A DNA stretch of 51,169 bases, from positions 1 through 51,169 of the forward strand of contig JAILNR010000020.1 of NCBI GenBank assembly GCA_024691325.1, given 5' to 3'. The notes under the pieces are model-generated. The model was not told where the DNA came from. It saw only the letters and a list, made by a program, of their open reading frames with translations, and made no database searches. This document shows, piece by piece, positions 1 through 8,002 of this stretch; within the stretch, counting starts at the first letter, position 1; every line of letters begins with the position of its first letter. Both the position numbers and the translations under genes were made by a program. The DNA comes from Saccharofermentans sp. Lineage in GTDB: Bacteria > Bacillota > Clostridia > Saccharofermentanales > Saccharofermentanaceae.

Positions 1-97
1 ATTGCAAAACTGCAATCAGTCAATTAAAAATGGAATTCTAATTGTATTTTCATGAAGCATTAACGAGATTGATGTAGTCGCATGCTAACAAATCTGA

Positions 98-103
98 TAG
101 ATT
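98..103 (+). promoter_or_regulatory. Possible extended -10 box immediately upstream of the phosphatase start
   Basis: TAGATT preceded by TG and one base (TGA-TAGATT) ends 7 bases before the ATG at 111. No Shine-Dalgarno sequence lies between them, so transcription would begin at or next to the start codon. A -35 match (TAGTCG, 75-80) is poor. Inference from motif spacing only. Nothing else is recognisable in bases 1-110. Confidence 0.4.
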
Positions 104-110
104 ACTACCT

Positions 111-572
111 ATGATTAAAGTACTTTTTGTATGCCACGGCAACATTTGCCGTTCGCCGATGGCGGAGTTCATCATGAAAGACATGGTGGCAAAAGAAGGG
201 TTGTCGGATAAGATCTATATCGAGTCGGCTGCGACTTCGAGGGAGGAGATCGGCAACGATATGTATCCGCCTGCAAGGAGAAAACTTACCGCGGAAGGGG
301 TGCCTTTTGAGCACAGAGGTGCAAGGCAGATAACCGCCTCCGATTACGACAGGTTTGATTACATCATCCTTATGGAAGAGTACAACATTAATAATGCCCT
401 CAGAATCTTCAAGGAAGATCCTAAGGGCAAGCTTAAGCTTCTTATGGAGTTTGCAGGGAAAAGACGCGATATCGCGGATCCCTGGTATACCGGCAATTTC
501 GACAGGACTTATGATGATCTTGTCGAGGGCTGCCGTGCACTTCTGTCATTCCTGAAGGTAAGCGCTGTTTGA
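111..572 (+). CDS. Low-molecular-weight protein tyrosine phosphatase
   Basis: Cytoplasmic phosphatase of the LMW-PTP/arsenate reductase fold, hydrolysing phosphotyrosine (or phosphoarginine in McsB-antagonist members). The P-loop sits at the N-terminus as CHGNICRSP (residues 8-16), with the nucleophilic Cys8 and Arg14, and the general-acid loop near the C-terminus reads DPWY. At 153 residues the length is normal. Bacterial homologues act on capsule-synthesis tyrosine kinases or on arginine-phosphorylated regulators; no kinase gene is adjacent, so the substrate is open. The 3' end overlaps the convergent membrane-protein gene by 27 bases. No ribosome binding site precedes the ATG; a -10-like box lies 7 bases upstream. 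Confidence 0.9.
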   Translation: MIKVLFVCHGNICRSPMAEFIMKDMVAKEGLSDKIYIESAATSREEIGNDMYPPARRKLTAEGVPFEHRGARQITASDYDRFDYIILMEEYNINNALRIFKEDPKGKLKLLMEFAGKRRDIADPWYTGNFDRTYDDLVEGCRALLSFLKVSAV

Positions 573-926
573 GTTCTTGAATTCCTTCCAGGCTTTCTGG
601 AACTTGAATGTGTAGTACACGCTGTAGCCTCCGATGATGGCAATCCACCATCCGCCGAGTCGGCCCATCTGGATAGATGTCATGATCATGTTAACTATCG
701 AGTAAACAGCGAGTAGTATGGCGGCAACACGGCTTTGAAGCAGCTGTATAAGAAGTGCCATGACAACTATAAAAATGCTGTCTATTATTCCCATATAGTT
801 ACCAAGGAAAAAGAGATTGATCACCAAAGAGATACCGGCAACAACGTAACCGCAGATTGCACACGATAAGATGTTCTTTCTGTTGACGGACTGTTCCGGT
901 GTTTTAAGATATTCGTTTCTGGTCAT
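546..926 (-). CDS. Small four-helix membrane protein, function unknown
   Basis: 126 residues with about four hydrophobic segments (roughly residues 20-42, 45-63, 66-85 and 90-106), a charged N-terminal tail and a short charged C-terminal tail ending in a Lys/Asn-rich stretch. I recognise no family. The ATG has a GAGGGG ribosome binding site and an extended -10 (TGC-TATAAT on the minus strand, 958-963). It is monocistronic, transcribed away from thrH and into the 3' end of the phosphatase gene, with a 27-base convergent overlap. Real rather than shadow: the hydrophobic pattern is regular and it fills a gap with its own expression signals. Confidence 0.7.
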   Translation of the reverse strand: MTRNEYLKTPEQSVNRKNILSCAICGYVVAGISLVINLFFLGNYMGIIDSIFIVVMALLIQLLQSRVAAILLAVYSIVNMIMTSIQMGRLGGWWIAIIGGYSVYYTFKFQKAWKEFKNSNSAYLQE

Positions 927-957
927 AACTAAGGTCCCCTCTTGTTATTTATTTTTG

Positions 958-963
958 ATTATA
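958..963 (-). promoter_or_regulatory. Extended -10 promoter of the small membrane protein
   Basis: On the minus strand the sequence reads TGC-TATAAT, a perfect -10 with the TG extension; no good -35 is visible. It lies back to back with the thrH promoter, the two -10/-35 boxes being only 4 bases apart. Confidence 0.55.
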
Positions 964-967
964 GCAT

Positions 968-996
968 TTGTTGTATTTTTTACTCGGGCATAATAA
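968..996 (+). promoter_or_regulatory. Promoter of the thrH operon
   Basis: TTGTTG (968-973), 17-base spacer, TAATAA (991-996). Predicted start near 1003, leaving a leader of about 30 bases before the ATG at 1035. Divergent with the membrane-protein promoter. Confidence 0.5.
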
Positions 997-1034
997 ACTT
1001 TAAAGGTTGATTAATATAAAGGCAGGATAATTTA

Positions 1035-1637
1035 ATGGATATAGTATGTCTTGATATGGAAGGGGTATTGGTACCCGAGATCTGGATTGCTTTCTCGGAG
1101 GCATCCGGAATTCCCGAACTCAAGAGAACAACCAGAGACGAGCCCGATTACGATAAACTCATGAGATGGAGACTAGGCATCCTTAAGGAGCACGGATTGG
1201 GCTTAAAAGAAATCCAGGATACTATTGCCAAGATCGATCCGCTTCCCGGTGCAAAAGAGTTCCTTGATGAACTCCGTAAAGACACGCAGGTTATCATAAT
1301 AAGCGATACTTTCACTCAGTTTGCAATGCCTCTTATGAAGAAGCTCAATTACCCCACACTGTTTTGCAACACACTTGAGGTCGCTGATAACGGGGAGATA
1401 ACAGGCTTCAAGATGAGAGTTGAGAATTCTAAGTTAACTACAGTCAAGGCTCTTCAGAGCATGGGCTTTGATACCATAGCGGCAGGTGACAGCTATAACG
1501 ATCTCGCTATGATCAAAGCATCACGTGCAGGTTTCCTGTTCAGGACAACAGAGCAGATAAAGAATGACAATCCCGATCTTCAGGCATTCGAGGAATTTGA
1601 TGATTTCCTCGCTGCAATAAGGAGTGTTCTTCAGTAA
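1035..1637 (+). CDS. thrH: ThrH: phosphoserine phosphatase / homoserine phosphotransferase
   Basis: HAD-superfamily enzyme of the ThrH type. The known family hydrolyses phosphoserine and can transfer the phosphate to homoserine, linking serine and threonine synthesis. The N-terminus carries the family's variant motif DMEGV (Asp7, Glu9, where most phosphoserine phosphatases have Asp-x-Asp), then motif II in IIISDTF, and motif III/IV in GDSYNDLAM. At 200 residues it has the length of Pseudomonas ThrH and matches it throughout, including the VPEIWIAF stretch after motif I. First gene of a likely three-gene operon: the next start follows after 3 bases and the third overlaps by 4. AGG-rich ribosome binding site at about 1020-1026. 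Confidence 0.88.
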   Translation: MDIVCLDMEGVLVPEIWIAFSEASGIPELKRTTRDEPDYDKLMRWRLGILKEHGLGLKEIQDTIAKIDPLPGAKEFLDELRKDTQVIIISDTFTQFAMPLMKKLNYPTLFCNTLEVADNGEITGFKMRVENSKLTTVKALQSMGFDTIAAGDSYNDLAMIKASRAGFLFRTTEQIKNDNPDLQAFEEFDDFLAAIRSVLQ

Positions 1638-1640
1638 ATA

Positions 1641-2855
1641 ATGGCTACCAAAGGCGGCTACAACACATACGTCAACGAATGCGCATATGAGAACCAGAGC
1701 TTCTACTTCGAGAAGGGGCAGGACGCGAGAATATGTGCCGAGCTTCGTATGCTCGGGAGTAAGCGTGTTCTCATCATCAGTTCCGAGACGGTATCTTCCT
1801 ACAAGAATGTTGTCGACTTTATTCATAAGATCGAGGCCGAGGGGTTCAGAACTTTCTTCTACACAAGAAGATCAACATATTCAAGTTCGAGCGACATATT
1901 AGGAGCTGCTTCCGTTTACCGTGAGTTTAACTGCGATACCATCGTCGTCTTCGGCGGAAGCATTGATATCTTCTGTGCCAAGATGGTCTCGGGCATGGTT
2001 GTTAACAACATCAAGGAACCTTCCGAGCTGTCAGGATACGGTAAGCTTAAGAAGGATATTTCCGTTCTTTGCTGCGTCGGCATGGATAACTCAACTGCGA
2101 TATCTTCTAACATTGCGGAGTTCCGTGACGAGAAGACAGGCCGCTGGGTAACCGTGCTGTCGAATTATCTCGTTCCTCAGATCGCGGTGGTTGATACTGA
2201 CATCGCGATGAGAACTTATACCAAGGATTCCATATCGTCTGCACTTGATTCGCTTGTGACGGCTGTTGAGTGTTCCCTCATGCCTATCAATGTATATAAT
2301 CCCGTTCACAAGGCTTGCGCCCATGACGCGATAAGTCTCGTTGCGGACAATCTTATGAACATGAAGAAATATCCTGATGACGCATTTTTGCGCAAGAAGG
2401 TGGCGACAGCCGGAATCTACGCCGGAACTGCAGTAAGGTCTTTTGGACTAGGCTATGCGCATATCCTTACAAATGTCCTCAAGACAAGATACGGGCCTGA
2501 ATACGGTACTTATTATCCTCACATTATGAGTAATCTTCTCGAGGGATCCTTCGAACTTGTTAAGGGCGAGATCTCGAGGATATATAACGAACTCGTTAAG
2601 GATGAGGTCCGTCCGGGCCTTCCGGGTTACGAGAGCCACCTTGTCCGCTACTATAACGAACACGAGTCCGCGCGTGCTTTCATAGAGATTCTTAAAGGCT
2701 TTTACAGGGCCGCTAATCCTGATGCACCGTGGAGACTTAACATAGATCAAAACCATGTTGCGGGAATATGCGAAGAGGTAAGGGCAACAGCAGCTGAGTT
2801 TGGACAGGACATGATCGATCTTGCCCTTCTTCAAAAGATAGTAACTACCCTATGA
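1641..2855 (+). CDS. Iron-containing alcohol dehydrogenase family protein with degenerate metal site
   Basis: 404 residues of the group III (Fe-ADH/dehydroquinate-synthase-like) fold: a Rossmann-type N-terminal half with a GGS dinucleotide turn (residues 105-107, VVFGGSIDIF) and a helical C-terminal half. Aligning by eye to FucO-type enzymes, the four metal ligands (Asp, His, His, His) become Asp203, Thr207, His274 and Tyr288, and the nearby GMAH histidine becomes Asn278. Two of four ligands are therefore lost while the surrounding scaffold (GYAH, YYPHIM) is kept. It may bind no metal, use another metal, or be a pseudoenzyme. Translated with thrH and cca (ATGA overlap with cca). The substrate cannot be inferred. 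Confidence 0.75.
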   Translation: MATKGGYNTYVNECAYENQSFYFEKGQDARICAELRMLGSKRVLIISSETVSSYKNVVDFIHKIEAEGFRTFFYTRRSTYSSSSDILGAASVYREFNCDTIVVFGGSIDIFCAKMVSGMVVNNIKEPSELSGYGKLKKDISVLCCVGMDNSTAISSNIAEFRDEKTGRWVTVLSNYLVPQIAVVDTDIAMRTYTKDSISSALDSLVTAVECSLMPINVYNPVHKACAHDAISLVADNLMNMKKYPDDAFLRKKVATAGIYAGTAVRSFGLGYAHILTNVLKTRYGPEYGTYYPHIMSNLLEGSFELVKGEISRIYNELVKDEVRPGLPGYESHLVRYYNEHESARAFIEILKGFYRAANPDAPWRLNIDQNHVAGICEEVRATAAEFGQDMIDLALLQKIVTTL

Positions 2856-4216
2856 TCCCGGAATACATAAAAAGAACACTTGAAGCTCTTGAGAATATGG
2901 GATACGAGAGTTATATCGTGGGCGGTGCCGTAAGAGACATGATAAGAGGCGTGCCTGTGCATGATTACGACATCACTACTAATGCTTTGCCGGAGCAGAC
3001 TTGTGCTGCCATGACCGAAGCGGGCTTTAAGAAGGTGACGGACATGTCCGAGAAGTACGGCACAGTTGTCTTTGCCGATCCTGCGGTTCCGGGTTCCAAG
3101 ATAGAGATTACGACTTTCAGAAGTGATGATGACTACGAGGATCAAAGGCATCCTCAGAATGTATCCTTCGGAGCTTCTTTGGAGCAGGACGCAAGCAGAC
3201 GCGACTTCACGGTCAACTCCATATACATGGATAAGGACGGCAACATTAAAGACCCCAATAACGGCCGGGATGATATTATGAAGGGCGTCATACGTGCGAT
3301 CGGTATCCCCGGGGAGCGCTTCCGTGAAGATGCGCTCCGCATTCTTCGTGCCGTAAGGTTCGAGGCCAAGACCGGGTTTAAGATAACTAATGTAACATCG
3401 GAGGCGATGATAGAGCATGCCCTCCTTCTTAAGAATATCTCTGCCGAGAGGATATGCGCTGAATTGACGGGAATAGTAACGGCGATAAACGGTCCCGCTG
3501 CGATAAGAGACAATCTTGAAGTCGTCTCTGTTATCATCCCGGAGCTTCTTTTGCAGAAGGACTTCGACCAGAAGTCGAAGTTCCACGACAGAGATCTTCT
3601 GACGCACACGCTTGATACTTTAAACGGTATCCCCACTGATGATAACGGCATAAAGGATACCGCTCTTGCTTATGCGGCTCTGCTTCACGACATCGGCAAA
3701 CCCGCAGTCTTCACTATAGATGAGGACGGCGTCGGCCACATGAAGACGCACGCTGATGTAGGTAAGGTGATAGCAGAGCGCGTTGCCAATGAGCTCAAGC
3801 TCCCGAATGACCTCAAGTACGAGATCAAGGACCTGGTAACATATCACGACAGTTTCCCCGAGCCCGAGCGAAAATCAGTGCGCAGGTTTGTTTCCAGGCA
3901 CGGGGCCAAGTTCTGCGAAAAGCTGTTTATCCTTCAAAGATCGGATGTAAGAGCTCATTCCGTATTCGGAAAGGAAAGATATGAGAGGCTCATGAAGATC
4001 AATGAGCTTTATCTCGAGTTGATGGAAGAGGGGGCGTGCCTTACCGTTTCCGACCTTGCCATAAGCGGTCAGGATATTATGGATCTGGGCGTACCGGAGG
4101 GCCCCGGGGTAGGAGTTATCCTCCACGATCTGCTCTCGAAGGTGCTCGACGAAGTCCTTGAGAACGCTCCAAAGCCCCTTATTTCCTATGTTCGTGAGCA
4201 TTATCTAAAGGAATAA
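2852..4216 (+). CDS. cca: CCA tRNA nucleotidyltransferase with HD domain
   Basis: Class II nucleotidyltransferase that builds or repairs the 3' CCA of tRNAs. The N-terminal catalytic part has the GGAVRD turn (residues 24-29) and the metal-binding DYD pair (Asp38, Asp40); the template region DALRILRAVRFEAK follows, and the C-terminal part has an HD motif (LLHDIGKP) as in long bacterial CCA enzymes with phosphohydrolase activity. 454 residues is normal for this form. The start overlaps the stop of the ADH-like gene (ATGA), so translation is coupled. The tRNA gene in this window encodes its own CCA, so the enzyme may serve mainly repair here. Confidence 0.92.
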   Translation: MIPEYIKRTLEALENMGYESYIVGGAVRDMIRGVPVHDYDITTNALPEQTCAAMTEAGFKKVTDMSEKYGTVVFADPAVPGSKIEITTFRSDDDYEDQRHPQNVSFGASLEQDASRRDFTVNSIYMDKDGNIKDPNNGRDDIMKGVIRAIGIPGERFREDALRILRAVRFEAKTGFKITNVTSEAMIEHALLLKNISAERICAELTGIVTAINGPAAIRDNLEVVSVIIPELLLQKDFDQKSKFHDRDLLTHTLDTLNGIPTDDNGIKDTALAYAALLHDIGKPAVFTIDEDGVGHMKTHADVGKVIAERVANELKLPNDLKYEIKDLVTYHDSFPEPERKSVRRFVSRHGAKFCEKLFILQRSDVRAHSVFGKERYERLMKINELYLELMEEGACLTVSDLAISGQDIMDLGVPEGPGVGVILHDLLSKVLDEVLENAPKPLISYVREHYLKE

Positions 4217-4272
4217 GAAAAAAATATGAACAAATTGTTAAATTTGGTCTATCTTTTTTAACGAAGCCGTTA

Positions 4273-4278
4273 TATAAT
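4273..4278 (+). promoter_or_regulatory. -10 box upstream of the pilin-like gene
   Basis: TATAAT at 4273-4278, 46 bases before the ATG at 4324; no convincing -35 at the right distance. It separates the pilin-like gene from the cca operon. Confidence 0.4.
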
Positions 4279-4323
4279 AGGCATGTAATCTCATAACCTT
4301 TTTTATTCAGAGAGGCTGTAATT

Positions 4324-4557
4324 ATGAAGAAATTGAACAAAATACAGAAGCGTGGCTTTACTTTGTTAGAGATGGTATTGGTTGTTGCAATCCTTGTTGT
4401 ACTTGCCAGCTTGTCATTTATAAATGTTACCGACTCGCTCCAGAGGAGCAGAGAGAGACAGTCTATTGAGGAGTCCAAGTTCTTGACTCATGTTCAGTCA
4501 CAGGCTGATCATGTAAGACGCAGCATCCTCTCACAGACACCCCGTTTGTCCACATAA
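4324..4557 (+). CDS. Orphan type IV pilin-like peptide (prepilin N-terminal methylation motif)
   Basis: 77 residues: a basic leader (KKLNKIQKR), the prepilin peptidase site G-FTLLE (cleavage after Gly11), a hydrophobic helix (about residues 16-34) and then only about 40 charged, Gln/Arg-rich residues. This is the N-terminal alpha-helix of a type IV pilin or pseudopilin without the globular C-terminal domain. No pilus assembly, prepilin peptidase or secretion ATPase gene is near. It has its own -10 box, an AGAGAGG ribosome binding site and a terminator right after it, so it looks like a complete transcription unit rather than a fragment. Minor pseudopilin or regulatory membrane peptide are both possible. 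Confidence 0.75.
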   Translation: MKKLNKIQKRGFTLLEMVLVVAILVVLASLSFINVTDSLQRSRERQSIEESKFLTHVQSQADHVRRSILSQTPRLST

Positions 4558-4592
4558 TCTGAATATTAAAGTTATTAATTTGAATCAAAAAG

Positions 4593-4618
4593 ATCCGCGG
4601 CATTTACCGCGGATTTTT
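4593..4618. terminator. Bidirectional intrinsic terminator
   Basis: Stem ATCCGCGG (4593-4600) / CCGCGGAT (4607-4614) with a 6-base loop, T run on the plus side and A run on the other. Placed between the pilin-like gene and the convergent ABC transporter operon, it can serve both. Confidence 0.85.
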
Positions 4619-4625
4619 ATTGTGA

Positions 4626-6200
4626 TTAAACGCCGTACAGATCCGCTTCGATCAAGGCTCTGGTGGCTTCAGTCTTCGGATCGTTAAGTATCGTTTCCGT
4701 TAATCCCGATTCGACTATCCTGCCGCTGTCCATGACGATCAGCTTTGAACACATCGCACGGACCACTCTTAAGTTATGAGTAACGATGAGCATCGCTGTT
4801 CCTCTTTCATGGTTTATATCTGACAAAGTCTTGATGATGGATGCCTGGGAAGAGGAGTCGAGAGCCGAGAAAGGCTCATCGGCAATGATCACGGAAGGCT
4901 CGGCAATAAGGCACATGGCAATCGATACCTTCTGTCTTTGTCCTCCGGACAGCTGATGAGGGAATCGTGACAGGTGGATCTCGTCGAGACCTACATCGTT
5001 GAGCACTTTCTTGAAGGCGGGAAGCTCTTCTTCTTTTCGAAGGGGCTTGCCGGAGCAGCGGAGTGCTTCCTTGAGATGCCACCTTATGCTGTGTGCGGGG
5101 TTAAGGCTCGAGACCGGGTCCTGGAAGACCGCAGCCAGCTTGCGCGATGAACTGACGGTTCCTGAGGATGCGGGAATGAGCCCGAGAAGAGTCTTAACGA
5201 GCGTGGTCTTGCCGCAGCCTGATGATCCGATGAGGCCGACACATTCACCTTCTTTGATCTCCATGTCAATGCCGCTGATTATAGGGGGCGTTCTCTTTCG
5301 CAAGATGCGTCCCTTGCCGTATGAAGCTGAAAGACCGCTTACAGTGAGCACGGTCTCCGCGTCTTCGGAGGCAAATCCCGGCTTAATACCGAGTGTCCTC
5401 GTATCGAGGCGCGAGTTAGTCAGAAGCTCGGCGGTGTAGCTTGATTTGGGCTGTCCCATGATATCCCAGGAAGTATCCGAATCGATCACGGTACCTTCCT
5501 TCATAACAACAACTCTGTCGCAGAAGTCGTGAACCGCATCGAGGTTATGTGATATGAACAGGATCGAGATTCCCATCTCCTGACACATCTCGTGCAGCAG
5601 CTGCATTATGGACATGGCTGTTACTGTATCAAGTGAGGAGGTGGGCTCGTCCGCGATAAGCAAAGCGGGGTTCATGAGGGCGGCGCCTGCAATCAGGACA
5701 CGCTGCCTCTGACCTCCCGAGAGGCGGTGCGGATATCTGCCGTAGATCTCGTCCGGGTCATCAAATCCGACAGTCTTCAGCATGTTAAGTATGCGCTCGC
5801 GGCGCTCCTCTTTGTTAACAACATCAGACCTTATGCTCAAGACTTCGTTAAGGTTTGAGCCGACTGTCTGAAGCGGATCGAGTGCTGATGAGGGATCCTG
5901 GAAAATGATGCCTATCTTCTCGCCGAGAAGTCTTCTTCTTTCCTGCGGGGTCTTCTTAAGCAGGTCCTCGCCGTCAAGAAGTATCTCTCCCGAATCGACG
6001 GTGGCAACCTCGGAAAGAAGTCCTGCGATAGTAAGTGAAGTGATGGTCTTGCCCGAGCCTGAGTTTCCGATAAGGCCTAAGATCTCACCCGATCTAATGT
6101 TGAAAGACAGATCCTTAAGTATGCGCGCAGGCACACCCGATCCGTTTGAGATCGACAGGTTAAGACCGGTAACCTCGAGGATGTTGCCCTTGTATCTCAC
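4626..6200 (-). CDS. Fused oligopeptide/nickel-type ABC transporter ATPase (DppD-DppF in one chain)
   Basis: 524 residues with two complete ABC ATPase units. The first has Walker A GNSGSGKT, signature LSGGQRQRV and Walker B LLIADEPTSSLD; the second has GSSGCGKTT, LSGGQRQKV and VIIADEPFSALD. In most Dpp/Opp/Nik systems these are two genes. The start is GTG at 6200: it overlaps the permease stop (GTGA) and has AGGAGG 6 bases upstream. A longer reading frame reaching 6299 would run through the permease gene without a ribosome binding site. Energises uptake through the two adjacent permeases. Last gene of the operon, followed by a terminator. Confidence 0.9.
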   Translation of the reverse strand: MRYKGNILEVTGLNLSISNGSGVPARILKDLSFNIRSGEILGLIGNSGSGKTITSLTIAGLLSEVATVDSGEILLDGEDLLKKTPQERRRLLGEKIGIIFQDPSSALDPLQTVGSNLNEVLSIRSDVVNKEERRERILNMLKTVGFDDPDEIYGRYPHRLSGGQRQRVLIAGAALMNPALLIADEPTSSLDTVTAMSIMQLLHEMCQEMGISILFISHNLDAVHDFCDRVVVMKEGTVIDSDTSWDIMGQPKSSYTAELLTNSRLDTRTLGIKPGFASEDAETVLTVSGLSASYGKGRILRKRTPPIISGIDMEIKEGECVGLIGSSGCGKTTLVKTLLGLIPASSGTVSSSRKLAAVFQDPVSSLNPAHSIRWHLKEALRCSGKPLRKEEELPAFKKVLNDVGLDEIHLSRFPHQLSGGQRQKVSIAMCLIAEPSVIIADEPFSALDSSSQASIIKTLSDINHERGTAMLIVTHNLRVVRAMCSKLIVMDSGRIVESGLTETILNDPKTEATRALIEADLYGV

Positions 6201-7015
6201 TGGCTGCCTCCTCTGACGGAAGTCCTGACCCACTCGGAGATGAAGTAAAGACCGAGTATGTAGAACACGAGTATCAGTGTCGGGAAGATGATAAGCCACG
6301 GCGCCACCGTCATGTAGCTTTGTGCATCAGAGAGCATCTTGCCGTAAGAAGCGGCTGGCGGCTGGACACCGAGACCTAAGTAACTCATACCCGACTCGAA
6401 AAGCGTCATGTTGGCAAGTCCCGTGATTACCGCGGGAAGTATCTGCGCCATGAGATTGGGCAGTATATGTACATACATAAGGCGGACGGGAGGGACTTTC
6501 ATAACTTTGGACTGGAGAATGAAGTCTCTCGTCATAAGTTCAATGGTTCCGCTTCGGTACACCCTCGCGAATGTCGGCGCGAAGACGAGTCCCAAAGCCC
6601 AAATTACGTTATAAAGTGAAGGCCCGAAGACGGCAACCGCAACGAGTGCAAGCAGGATTCCGGGGAAGCACATCACGGAGTTCGAGAGTATCATGATGAT
6701 CTTGTCCGTTATTCCTCCGAAGTATCCCGCTGCAAGACCTGCGACTGTTCCCAGAACAAGCGCGACGGCGACTCCCGCAAACGAGACGAGCAGTGTATAT
6801 CTTGCTGCGGCAAGGCAGCGTGAGAAGACATCTCTTCCCATGTTATCCGTTCCGAACAGGTGGTCTGCACAAGGTGCAAGCAGCTTGGCCGCGGCATCTG
6901 TGTCGTTTATCCCGTACGGAGTCCAGATGAGTCCTATGAGGAAGAATGCGAGCACAATACCAAGAAGAGTCATGCCCATTATTAAGTATCTTTTTGATAT
7001 GCGGGCCAGATTCAT
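6197..7015 (-). CDS. Peptide/nickel ABC transporter permease, DppC/NikC type
   Basis: 272-residue inner-membrane permease with about six hydrophobic segments, the family's N-terminal HLFGTDNMGRDVFSR motif, and the EAA-type cytoplasmic loop ending VHILPN that docks to the ATPase. Partner of the DppB-type permease whose stop it overlaps by 4 bases; it overlaps the ATPase start by 4 bases. Such tight overlaps suggest coupled translation of all membrane and ATPase parts. Substrate not predictable from the permease. Confidence 0.88.
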   Translation of the reverse strand: MNLARISKRYLIMGMTLLGIVLAFFLIGLIWTPYGINDTDAAAKLLAPCADHLFGTDNMGRDVFSRCLAAARYTLLVSFAGVAVALVLGTVAGLAAGYFGGITDKIIMILSNSVMCFPGILLALVAVAVFGPSLYNVIWALGLVFAPTFARVYRSGTIELMTRDFILQSKVMKVPPVRLMYVHILPNLMAQILPAVITGLANMTLFESGMSYLGLGVQPPAASYGKMLSDAQSYMTVAPWLIIFPTLILVFYILGLYFISEWVRTSVRGGSQ

Positions 7016-7974
7016 GACGTCCTCCTGTCCCTTATTCGGGGATCAATAAGGGCAGCGATCATGTCGGACATGAAATATAAAACGACCGTCATGAGTGCAA
7101 GATAGAAAACTATTCCGGAAAGAAGAGGGAAGTCTCTTCTTGATATGGCGGCCAGAAGAAGACGCCCCAGTCCCGGAAGATTAAAGACCTGCTCCACTAT
7201 AAGCGATCCGCCCATAATGTCCGAGAGGACAAGGGAGATGACCGTTATCGAGGAAACCGCCGAATTCGGGATTATGTGCTTAATGAGGATCATAAAGTCT
7301 GTAAGGCCGTGGCTCTTGGAAGTCCTCGCGAAGTCGCTTGCCGAGTATTCGATCATCGAAGCTCTTAAGAACTTGAACGTCATGGCGATCTTAGGTAAAG
7401 CGATGCAAAAAGCCGGCAGTATGAGGCAGGACAGGAACTTCCCAAAATCATCCGAAGGGCGCGCATACTGTCCTACTGCAACTATGCCGAACACTCTGGT
7501 GAAGAGGATGATCAGCATCATTGATAAAGCAAAAGGCGGTATAGCGAAAAGTATGTGTCCTGCAGCCGAAAGGGCTCTGTCGGTGAACTTACCCGGCCTT
7601 CTGCTGCAGACGGCAGCAAACGGGAATGACACCACAATGACGATGATCAGGGCAATTAGGCTCATGCCCAAGGTAACGGGAAGCCTTGATGAGATAAGTT
7701 CGCTTACAGGCTCGCTGAAGGCTAAGGATTTTCCGAAGTCGCCCCTCATCGCGCTTGTAAGCCAGCTTACATATCTTTGTGCAAGCGGTTCGTTAAGTCC
7801 GAGCTCAGTACGCAAATGCTCCACCTGTTCCTCGGTGGCAGTCGTTCCGAGCATAACTCTTGCGGCATCTCCCGGGATTATCGAGAAGGCAGCGAAAGTA
7901 AAAAAAGACACGAGCAACGCGGTGAGTAAGAACTCACACAATTTGCCTGCAGCAAATTTTACGCGGTTGCCCAT
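7012..7974 (-). CDS. Peptide/nickel ABC transporter permease, DppB/NikB type
   Basis: 320 residues, about six membrane segments, the family's SIIPGDAARVMLG segment after helix 1, LGLNEPLAQRY periplasmic-type motif, and the EAA loop around SHGLTDFMILIKHIIPN. Forms the heterodimeric channel with the next gene. It follows the binding-protein gene after 28 bases and has an AAAGGGA ribosome binding site. Confidence 0.88.
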   Translation of the reverse strand: MGNRVKFAAGKLCEFLLTALLVSFFTFAAFSIIPGDAARVMLGTTATEEQVEHLRTELGLNEPLAQRYVSWLTSAMRGDFGKSLAFSEPVSELISSRLPVTLGMSLIALIIVIVVSFPFAAVCSRRPGKFTDRALSAAGHILFAIPPFALSMMLIILFTRVFGIVAVGQYARPSDDFGKFLSCLILPAFCIALPKIAMTFKFLRASMIEYSASDFARTSKSHGLTDFMILIKHIIPNSAVSSITVISLVLSDIMGGSLIVEQVFNLPGLGRLLLAAISRRDFPLLSGIVFYLALMTVVLYFMSDMIAALIDPRIRDRRTS

Positions 7975-8002
7975 GCCTTAGTTCCCTTTACTTTTATTCC
8001 TG

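Noticed and set aside
2831..3607. 258-residue minus-strand frame opposite cca
   Set aside because: Shadow of cca codon bias; no ribosome binding site, composition Arg/His-rich and unlike a folded protein, and cca is certain.
6201..6299. N-terminal extension of the fused ATPase
   Set aside because: Overlaps the permease gene; GTG 6200 has AGGAGG and a GTGA overlap.
7145..7981. 278-residue plus-strand frame opposite the DppB-type permease
   Set aside because: Complement of a recognised permease; no initiation signals or family.
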